Below are positions 28,169 to 34,021 of a stretch of 64,000 nucleotides of DNA, in pieces; position 1 is the stretch's first letter; each line of letters starts with the position of its first letter. The stretch spans positions 1 through 64,000 of the forward strand of contig JABWCQ010000007.1 in NCBI GenBank assembly GCA_013360195.1, in the 5' to 3' direction. Origin of the DNA: a bacterium (lineage in GTDB: Bacteria; Electryoneota; RPQS01). Both the position numbers and the translations under genes were made by a program. The notes under the pieces were generated by a model. It saw nothing but the letters and a program-made list of their open reading frames with translations. It ran no database searches and had not been told where the DNA came from.

Positions 28169-28209
28169 CGTCAACTAAGAACACAAGATTGGCCGAACGA
28201 AGACTTCGG

Positions 28210-28560
28210 TTAAGCAGCCTTGACCAATTGGGTCAATTGCTGGAAACCTTGCGGGTCGTTCACGGCCAATTCGGCGAGCTGACGACGGTCGAGGGCGATT
28301 CCCTGCTGCTTCAGCCCGCTGATAAATCGCGAATAGCTCAGGCCATGCTCGCGCGCGGCCGCGTTGATGCGAACGACCCAGATATTCCGATAGAGGCTCT
28401 TCTTCTTGCGGCGGTCGCCAAAGCTGCGCGCCCACGCTTTCTCAACGGTCTCAGTCGCGGCGCGAATCAATGTGCCGCGGCGGCCAATATAACCCTTCGC
28501 CGCTTTGAAGACCTTATTCTTCCGGCGGCGTGTCGCCGGATTGTTAGTAGCTCTTGGCAT
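28210..28560 (-). CDS. rplT: 50S ribosomal protein L20
   Basis: 116 residues. Very basic; starts MPRATNNPATRRRKNKVFKA and continues KGYIGRRGTLIRAATETVEK, with LYRNIWVVRINAAAREHGLS typical of L20. It binds 23S rRNA early in 50S assembly and represses its own operon in several bacteria. It follows rpmI after 87 bases in the conserved infC-rpmI-rplT order. Confidence 0.98.
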   Translation of the reverse strand: MPRATNNPATRRRKNKVFKAAKGYIGRRGTLIRAATETVEKAWARSFGDRRKKKSLYRNIWVVRINAAAREHGLSYSRFISGLKQQGIALDRRQLAELAVNDPQGFQQLTQLVKAA

Positions 28561-28647
28561 TGTATTTACCTACAAATCTGTAAATCTAATTGTGTGGTGT
28601 TCTGATTGCGAACAGCTGGTCTCAATCTGACAGTTCACGAACTGAAC

Positions 28648-28845
28648 CTACGACAGCGCCATCATCGCTTTGACCTTGGCCAATTCACCTCCAACAATTT
28701 CCTGCGCGCCGGTCAGACGATTCTTGTGGGCGGTCGTCTTGTGCGTGAGCTTGTGGCGGCGGCGCGTCTTGAAAAAGACGATCTTCCCCGTCCCTGTCAC
28801 TTTGCAGCGCTTCGCCATCGAGCGCTTCGTCTTCATCTTCGGCAT
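28648..28845 (-). CDS. rpmI: 50S ribosomal protein L35
   Basis: 65 residues. MPKMKTKRSMAKRCKVTGTG and the HKLTHKTTAHKNRL region are diagnostic. Small basic 50S component. It sits 22 bases after infC. Confidence 0.97.
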   Translation of the reverse strand: MPKMKTKRSMAKRCKVTGTGKIVFFKTRRRHKLTHKTTAHKNRLTGAQEIVGGELAKVKAMMALS

Positions 28846-28867
28846 CTTCTTGCCTCTGTATTCAAGG

Positions 28868-29401
28868 TTATTTTCGAATCAACATCATGATCATCTGATT
28901 GTGCCCTTCCATTTTGGGCGGGGCTTCAGCCTTGGCAACGTCCGCAACTTCCTGCGAAATTCGCTCCATCATACGCACACCAAATTCCTGGTGCGTAATC
29001 ATTCGGCCGCGAAACCAGATGCTAACTTTCACTTTCGATCCTTCCTCAATGAACTTGCGCGCCATTCTTGCCTTGGTCAGCAAGTCGTGTTCATCCGTGG
29101 AGGGAGAAAGCCTGATCGTTTTCAATGTCGAACTCGCAGATTTCTTGCGCGAGCTCTTGTCTTTCTTGGCAACGCTGTACTTAAATTTACCAAAGTCCAT
29201 TATCCGGACTACGGGCGGCGTTGCCGTTGCCGCAATTTCGACCAAATCAAGATCCTCCGCCCGCGCCAATTCCAGCGCCTTGGAGGGATGCATTACTCCT
29301 ATCTGCTCTCCATCACTTCCAATCACCCGCACTTCAGGTGCAATGATTTTCTCATTAATGCGGGTTGAATTTGCCTTTGTCGCAGGCGGTGGTGTGCGCA
29401 G
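28868..29401 (-). CDS. infC: Translation initiation factor IF-3 (non-ATG start)
   Basis: 177 residues if started at CTG 29401. IF-3 prevents 50S joining and checks the initiator tRNA. The N-domain RINEKI..VRVIGSDGEQIGVM, the linker and the C-domain (LDLVEIAATATPPVVRIMDF, KVKVSIWFRGRM) are complete. No ATG or GTG precedes the essential RINEKI segment in frame. The only good ribosome-binding site, GGAGGA at 29405-29410, is followed immediately by ATT (29404) and CTG (29401). A GTG at 29332 would delete the conserved start. Rare start codons are a known autoregulation feature of infC in E. coli (ATT). Confidence 0.93.
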   Translation of the reverse strand: MRTPPPATKANSTRINEKIIAPEVRVIGSDGEQIGVMHPSKALELARAEDLDLVEIAATATPPVVRIMDFGKFKYSVAKKDKSSRKKSASSTLKTIRLSPSTDEHDLLTKARMARKFIEEGSKVKVSIWFRGRMITHQEFGVRMMERISQEVADVAKAEAPPKMEGHNQMIMMLIRK

Positions 29402-29404
29402 AAT

Positions 29405-29410
29405 TCCTCC
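29405..29410 (-). promoter_or_regulatory. Ribosome-binding site of infC
   Basis: Minus-strand GGAGGA, five bases after the thrS stop. Spacing favours the CTG at 29401 over the ATT at 29404. Confidence 0.75.
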
Positions 29411-29414
29411 GGAG

Positions 29415-31328
29415 TTAGTGCGTAGTGCGATTCTTGATCTCGTTCAGCAGTCGATCTGCTGTTTCATTGATGGAAAGGCTGCCAAGGTCTCCTTCCTTGC
29501 GGCGTCGCAGCGAAACTTGCTCTGCCTCCGCCTCTTTCGGACCAATGACCGCCATATAGGGTATCTTGTGCAATTCGCCGTCCCGAATCTTAAAACCGAG
29601 TTTCTCGTTCCGGTCATCGAGCGTGGCGCGAATTCCGCGCGAAAGCAGGTCGTCGGTCACTCTCTTCGCGTATTCAATGGTTTTATCGGATACCGGAAGC
29701 ACTCGGATTTGCTCGGGCGAAAGCCAAAGCGGAAGATCGCCGGCGTAGTGTTCAATCAGAATTCCGATGAACCGTTCCATCGAACCGAGCAAGGCACGGT
29801 GAATCATCACCGGAGTGTGCCGCATCCCGTCCGCGCCGACATATTCGAGCTCGAATCGAGCCGGCATGGAGAAGTCGCACTGCACCGTTCCGCACTGCCA
29901 GGTCCTTCCAATTGCATCCTTGATATGGAAGTCAATCTTCGGGCCGTAGAAAGCACCGTCGCCGGGATTCAACTTGTACTCAATGCCTAACAGCTTCAGC
30001 GCGTTTGCGAGAGCAGTCTCAGCTTGATCCCAGACTTCATCGGAACCAACGCGAGACTCCGGTCTCGTGGAAAGCTCCACTCGAAAGTCATCAAAACCGA
30101 AATCCCGGTACATTTCAAAGATGAATCGCACTACCTTTGCAACTTCGTCCTCGATCTGTTCGGGTGTCACATAGATGTGTGCGTCGTCCTGTGTGAACAC
30201 CCTGACGCGGAACAGACCGTGAAGCACACCGCTCTTTTCGTAGCGATGAACGGTACCCAACTCGCAGAGCTTCAGCGGCAGATCACGGTATGAAACTTGA
30301 TGAGTTCCATAGACAAGGCAGTGACCCGGACAGTTCATGGGTTTTAGAGCATAGGACTGTTCATCCACCTCCGTGAAGTACATATTCTCACGGTAATGCT
30401 CATAGTGACCTGACTTGTGCCACAACTCTTCGTTCATGACGAAGGGTGTGCGAACCTCCCGATATCCTGCAGCAAAGTGTTTCGCTCTCCAGTAACGAGT
30501 TATCTCGTCCCAGACAATCTGGCCGCGCGGATGAAAGAACACCGCACCGGGGGATTCCTGATGAAAGCTGAAAAGATCAAGCTGCCTTCCAAGCTTCCGG
30601 TGATCCCGCTTTGCAGCCTCCTCAATTCGATGAAGGTGTTCTTCAAGCTGCTCCTTGGTGGGATACGCCGTTGCATACAGCCGCTGCAGCATCTTGTTCT
30701 TTTCGTCACCACGCCAATAGGCTCCGGCAACCGATAGAATCTTGAAATGCTTGATACGGCTGGTGCGATCAACGTGCGGCCCGCGGCAAAGATCAACGAA
30801 ATTCCCCTGTTCGTAAACAGTAAGGTCTTCGTGCAAGTCATTGATGAGTTCGATTTTGTAATTCTCACCCATCTGCTTGAACAGAGCAAGCGCATCCTGT
30901 TCGTTCAAGTCCTTTCGAACGAGAGGCAAGTTGCGTTTGGCAATTTCCCGCATCTTCTCCTCGATGACAGGAAAATCCTCCTGCGTGAAGACATGCGGTG
31001 AATCAATATCGTAATAAAACCCGTCGGCAATCGGCGGACCTATTGCAAGTTGTGACTCAGGCCACAGCTCTTTAATCGCATGTGCCATCAAGTGGGCAGC
31101 CGAATGCCAGTAAACAAACCGGCCTTCAGGATGCTCGAACTTGACGAATCTTAGCTTGCCTCCGCGAGCGAGGGGGCGATGCAAATCCCAGATATCTTCG
31201 TCCAGCACCGAGGTCAGCACACCCTGTGCACCAACTTCCACTCCTGACGGGAGAAAGTCAATCGGCTTTTGACCGGGCTGTGCGTTGACGGATTTGCCGT
31301 CTTCGAGAACGAGAATTAGATCAGACAC
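29415..31328 (-). CDS. thrS: Threonine-tRNA ligase
   Basis: About 637 residues from GTG at 31328, chosen because GAGGTG lies six bases before it; the GTG at 31337 lies inside that ribosome-binding site. N-terminal TGS domain (residues 1-60), editing domain with HSAAHLMAHAIKEL, class-II catalytic core (RGQIVWDEITRYWR, PMNCPGHCLVYGTH with the zinc Cys, HRYEKSGVLHGLFRVR) and anticodon-binding domain (QIRVLPVSDKTIEYAKRV). It heads the thrS-infC-rpmI-rplT block. Confidence 0.97.
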   Translation of the reverse strand: MSDLILVLEDGKSVNAQPGQKPIDFLPSGVEVGAQGVLTSVLDEDIWDLHRPLARGGKLRFVKFEHPEGRFVYWHSAAHLMAHAIKELWPESQLAIGPPIADGFYYDIDSPHVFTQEDFPVIEEKMREIAKRNLPLVRKDLNEQDALALFKQMGENYKIELINDLHEDLTVYEQGNFVDLCRGPHVDRTSRIKHFKILSVAGAYWRGDEKNKMLQRLYATAYPTKEQLEEHLHRIEEAAKRDHRKLGRQLDLFSFHQESPGAVFFHPRGQIVWDEITRYWRAKHFAAGYREVRTPFVMNEELWHKSGHYEHYRENMYFTEVDEQSYALKPMNCPGHCLVYGTHQVSYRDLPLKLCELGTVHRYEKSGVLHGLFRVRVFTQDDAHIYVTPEQIEDEVAKVVRFIFEMYRDFGFDDFRVELSTRPESRVGSDEVWDQAETALANALKLLGIEYKLNPGDGAFYGPKIDFHIKDAIGRTWQCGTVQCDFSMPARFELEYVGADGMRHTPVMIHRALLGSMERFIGILIEHYAGDLPLWLSPEQIRVLPVSDKTIEYAKRVTDDLLSRGIRATLDDRNEKLGFKIRDGELHKIPYMAVIGPKEAEAEQVSLRRRKEGDLGSLSINETADRLLNEIKNRTTH

Positions 31329-31406
31329 GGTGAGCACCTCTACGAACGGTAACTTCGATGTTAAGAACCATCCCGATTTGAGAATATCCGGATGATTTCA
31401 ATCATG

Positions 31407-31423
31407 CGACAGCGCGTGTCGCT
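31407..31423 (-). terminator. Hairpin after the tRNA operon
   Basis: GCGACA/TGTCGC six-base-pair stem directly after tRNA-Val, followed by a second small stem ATGATT/AATCAT. No T-run follows, so it may be a processing or pause element rather than a full terminator before thrS. Confidence 0.4.
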
Positions 31424-31424
31424 G

Positions 31425-31498
31425 TGGGCGATACTAGATTCGAACTAGTGACCTCTTGCATGTCACGCAAGCGCTCTAACCAACTGAGCTAATCGCCC
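31425..31498 (-). tRNA. tRNA-Val (GAC)
   Basis: Last gene of the five-tRNA operon. Acceptor GGGCGAT/ATCGCCC, anticodon stem CTTGC/GCAAG, loop GTGACAT, anticodon GAC; discriminator A; CCA not encoded. Confidence 0.93.
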
Positions 31499-31578
31499 GC
31501 AAAAACAAAGCAACCGGCACAAGCCGGTAGTACGACCGCAGGGCAGACCATCTTCATCGGAAGGGTAAGATGGGGTTG

Positions 31579-31664
31579 TGCCGGGAGCCGGACTCGAACC
31601 GGCACGGGAATTTTGTTCCCTGGGGATTTTAAGTCCCCTGTGTCTACCATTTCACCATCCCGGC
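31579..31664 (-). tRNA. tRNA-Leu (TAA)
   Basis: 86 bases with a long variable arm, as expected for a class-II tRNA. Acceptor GCCGGGA/TCCCGGC, anticodon loop CTTAAAA giving TAA; discriminator A; no CCA. Confidence 0.93.
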
Positions 31665-31703
31665 GTGCCGCTGATGGCCTAAACCGGTGGGTTTGCGGCT
31701 TTG

Positions 31704-31775
31704 AGGCGCCGAGCGGATTCGAACCGCTGAATAGAGGTTTTGCAGACCTCCGCCTTACCACTTGGCTACGGCGCC
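31704..31775 (-). tRNA. tRNA-Cys (GCA)
   Basis: Acceptor GGCGCCG/CGGCGCC, anticodon loop CTGCAAA giving GCA; discriminator U73, the identity base of tRNA-Cys; no CCA. Confidence 0.93.
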
Positions 31776-31861
31776 GTGCGTCTCTTAAGGCCGCTTGCTA
31801 AGCGGTATTTGCGCTGGCGCAGCAACACTGCAACAAAGGCGCAGCCTTCAAACATATCTTG

Positions 31862-31933
31862 AGCGGGAGACGGGATTCGAACCCGCGACAGCCACGTTGG
31901 CAACGTGGAACTCTACCACTGAGTTACTCCCGC
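31862..31933 (-). tRNA. tRNA-Gly (GCC)
   Basis: Acceptor GCGGGAG/CTCCCGC, anticodon stem CCACG/CGTGG, loop TTGCCAA giving GCC; discriminator U; no CCA. Confidence 0.93.
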
Positions 31934-31972
31934 AAGAAAGAACAGCCCGACTACAAGATCGGGAGCGTTTTG

Positions 31973-32045
<73 letters not shown>

Positions 32046-32067
32046 GCATTATTGTGTGCGAACCCGA

Positions 32068-32096
32068 AATATACGGAACGGCTGCCTGCCTGTCAA
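32068..32096 (-). promoter_or_regulatory. Strong promoter of the five-tRNA operon
   Basis: Minus-strand -35 TTGACA (32096-32091), 17-base spacer, -10 TATATT (32073-32068). Only one base departs from consensus. The start lies about 15-20 bases before tRNA-Ala. Confidence 0.85.
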
Positions 32097-32192
32097 GCCA
32101 AAACGCAGCATAGAGTGCCCGAGATTGCCATGTTATCAAGCGACCAACGCTTTTATTAACAAATATTTGAAGTTAAGTGCTAATAAAATCAA

Positions 32193-32220
32193 GAGGCCGC
32201 ACCCTTTTGGGTGCGGCCTC
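32193..32220 (-). terminator. Terminator of the Cys-rich repeat gene
   Basis: Perfect twelve-base-pair stem GAGGCCGCACCC / GGGTGCGGCCTC with a four-base loop, 22 bases after the stop codon; TTGATTTTATT follows on the minus strand. Confidence 0.8.
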
Positions 32221-32241
32221 CATAAACAGTACCGGTATTTC

Positions 32242-33318
32242 TTAGATACCCATGAAATTATTCGCACAGCCTTCGCCGCAGAAGTAAGTCTTCTGGCCGT
32301 CCATGACGACCGCAGGCGTGGCGTTGGTCACTTCAAACGAGTGTCCGGACATTTCGCAGGTCGCGATCTTCTTGCCGTTCTCAACTTTGACGTTCTTTTC
32401 ATTCGTCGCGAGCACGGCGGCTTCATGCGTAATGTTCTTCGCCATCGACGCCATCTTGTCCGAGCATTTTACGGCACACGCATCGTCCGCGAAGTAGTAG
32501 CGTGCATTACCAACCTGCTTGTACGGGGTCTTGTCATTCACGACAAACTTCTTGCCATCCGCAACAGCGTACATCATGCCATTCTCAACCTTGTAAACGT
32601 TGGCATTGAAGTAGCCCTTGTCACCGCAGGCATTCTTGGCGGCGGACGAAGCGCAAGTCATCGAGGCATTCGTCGCACCTTTGCTCATGCAGCAGGACGA
32701 CCCTGAAGAAGCCATGGAGGCACCCTTGGTCGCATCGCAAGAGCCGGCAGATGTCATCGAAGCATTCTTCGACGAGCTGCAGCTTGAGCTGCAACCGCTG
32801 CCGGACGTAAGGACGGCGCCCTTGGTTGCATCACAGCTGCCACTGGTCATTGCGGCATTGCTGGTTGAGGAGCACTTGGAAACATCGCAAGTGCCGGAAG
32901 CCTTCACAGCATTCGTGGTGCTGCAGGAAGAACCGCTCGCCATGGATGCATTCTTCGATGAACTGCAGGATGAGCTGCAGCCGCTTCCTGACGTGAGGAC
33001 AGCGCTCTTGGTCGCATCACAGCTGCCACTGGTCATCGCGGCATTGCTGGTCGAGGAGCACTTGGAAACGTCGCATGTGCCAGAGGCCTTCTGAACAGAA
33101 GCCTTGGAGGCATCACAGCTGGTCGCACATGCGGCCTTATCGCCGGTCGAGGTCAGGCTTGCATTGCATGCTGCCTGTTCAGTTGCGGATTTGTTTGACG
33201 CCTTGCTGGCCTTCTTTGACGAACAGGCGCTGTCACAAGCGTAGCTGTAGCCACCGGCCATTACCAGGGCCACCACGGCCATCGAGCCGAGAATAAGTCC
33301 AATCTTCTTCACATTCAT
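32242..33318 (-). CDS. Secreted Cys/Ser/Ala-rich repetitive protein with C-terminal YHS/TRASH-like metal-binding modules
   Basis: 358 residues. Signal peptide MNVKKIGLILGSMAVVALVM then AGGYSYACDS. Residues 30-230 are low-complexity and built from Cys, Ser, Ala, Thr, Lys and Asp (GTCDVSKCSSTSNAAM, GSCDATK, GSGCSSSCSSSKNASM), with a 62-residue unit present twice. I count 26 Cys in the whole protein. The C-terminus has two related modules. The last, ATCEMSGHSFEV..TPAVVMDGQKTYFCGEGC, has the spacing of a YHS/TRASH domain; the first (YYFADDACAVKC) is a degenerate copy. It is probably an exported metal-binding or metallochaperone-like protein; which metal is unknown. AGGAG precedes the ATG; a strong terminator follows. 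Confidence 0.75.
   Translation of the reverse strand: MNVKKIGLILGSMAVVALVMAGGYSYACDSACSSKKASKASNKSATEQAACNASLTSTGDKAACATSCDASKASVQKASGTCDVSKCSSTSNAAMTSGSCDATKSAVLTSGSGCSSSCSSSKNASMASGSSCSTTNAVKASGTCDVSKCSSTSNAAMTSGSCDATKGAVLTSGSGCSSSCSSSKNASMTSAGSCDATKGASMASSGSSCCMSKGATNASMTCASSAAKNACGDKGYFNANVYKVENGMMYAVADGKKFVVNDKTPYKQVGNARYYFADDACAVKCSDKMASMAKNITHEAAVLATNEKNVKVENGKKIATCEMSGHSFEVTNATPAVVMDGQKTYFCGEGCANNFMGI
32762..32905 (-). repeat. Tandem coding repeat, copy A
   Basis: 144-base conserved part of a 186-base (62-codon) unit inside the Cys-rich gene; copy B begins exactly 186 bases further on. Differences are mostly at third codon positions, so the repeat is under protein-level constraint or is an older duplication. 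Confidence 0.85.
32948..33091 (-). repeat. Tandem coding repeat, copy B
   Basis: Second copy of the 62-codon unit. A shorter, diverged third unit (GSCDATKGASM) follows copy A towards the C-terminus. Confidence 0.85.
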
Positions 33319-33379
33319 CTCCTGTGGTTTTTCCTCTGCGGATTTCTCGCAATCTACAAAAATTCCAGATAACTTTCAG

Positions 33380-33403
33380 CATCCGATCAAAGAAAATCGG
33401 ATG
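33380..33403. other. Eight-base-pair inverted repeat between divergent genes
   Basis: CATCCGAT (33380-33387) pairs with ATCGGATG (33396-33403) around an eight-base A-rich loop. It lies in the shared upstream region of the Cys-rich gene (minus) and the GNAT gene (plus), so it could be an operator or an mRNA leader hairpin. Confidence 0.45.
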
Positions 33404-33430
33404 AAATTGCTCCTATTTCAGTTGAAACAA

Positions 33431-33451
33431 AACAAGGGTTTAAACCTTGTT
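33431..33451. other. Second inverted repeat between divergent genes
   Basis: AACAAGG (33431-33437) and CCTTGTT (33445-33451) around GTTTAAA, 28 bases before the chosen GNAT start. It has the size and symmetry of a repressor operator. Confidence 0.4.
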
Positions 33452-33478
33452 GATAATCCTAAGCCTAAAATTTTCAAT

Positions 33479-33976
33479 ATGAAAGACAGAATTGTTGATT
33501 TAGGTACAATCCACCTTCGTCCGATGCAATCAGCGGACCTCGATACGTTTCTTCAACTTGGAAGCAGGACATGTGGTTCCCTACATGGTCGGCCAAGTCT
33601 TTCATTTTCAGAACTGAACAAGCGATTTCAGAGCTTTGTTAAAGAGTTCGCATTCAGGCCAGAAAGTGAGATTTGGGTTGCCTCTATGAAAGAATTCGAT
33701 TATGCCGGCCACTTGTGGCTCTACCAGACAACCAATAGGTTCAATGGAAACAACGAATTATGGATTTGGGATGTGACCGTCCGTGAAGAGTGCAGAAGAG
33801 CCGGAGTTGGCAAAAAGTTGATGCAATTCGCCTCCAATCGGTCAAAAGAGCTTCGCTGTTCGGAGCTTTGGTTGATGGTTGCGGAGGATAATTCAATCGC
33901 CCGAAGGCTCTATGCCTCTTGCGGTTTTCAGCCTAAGGCCCAAATGCTCGCAATTGAGACAGGTGACGAAGAGTGA
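33479..33976 (+). CDS. GNAT-family N-acetyltransferase
   Basis: About 165 residues from ATG at 33479 (MKDRIVDLGTIHLRPMQSAD), because the GNAT fold begins there; an ATG at 33401 would add 26 residues of unrelated AT-rich sequence. Acetyl-CoA motif VTVREECRRAGVGKKLMQFA, then LWLMVAEDNSIARRLYASCGFQ, are typical of GNAT enzymes. The substrate is unknown. It stands alone on the plus strand, more AT-rich than its neighbours, and ends at a convergent hairpin. Confidence 0.85.
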   Translation: MKDRIVDLGTIHLRPMQSADLDTFLQLGSRTCGSLHGRPSLSFSELNKRFQSFVKEFAFRPESEIWVASMKEFDYAGHLWLYQTTNRFNGNNELWIWDVTVREECRRAGVGKKLMQFASNRSKELRCSELWLMVAEDNSIARRLYASCGFQPKAQMLAIETGDEE

Positions 33977-33978
33977 AT

Positions 33979-34001
33979 AGGGGTGCCGCTAGGGCACCCC
34001 T
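33979..34001. terminator. Bidirectional terminator between GNAT and glgP genes
   Basis: AGGGGTGCC / GGGCACCCCT stem between convergent genes, three bases after the GNAT stop. No long T-run on either strand, so termination strength is uncertain. Confidence 0.55.
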
Positions 34002-34021
34002 TGGTCAATCATTTGAAAACG

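Noticed and set aside
28561-28647. L20-binding autoregulatory leader between rpmI and rplT
   Set aside because: I could not recognise the pseudoknot or 23S-like mimic by eye; left uncalled.
31338-31424. T-box leader before thrS
   Set aside because: 87 bases only, no specifier/antiterminator layout or conserved T-box sequence.
32762-33091. Repeat pair as a CRISPR or minisatellite
   Set aside because: Only two copies, unit length 186 bases, coding in frame with third-position changes; no spacers.
32618-33094. Long plus-strand frame across the Cys-rich repeats
   Set aside because: It is antisense to the repeat gene; the repeat makes both strands open. No start signal and no domain.
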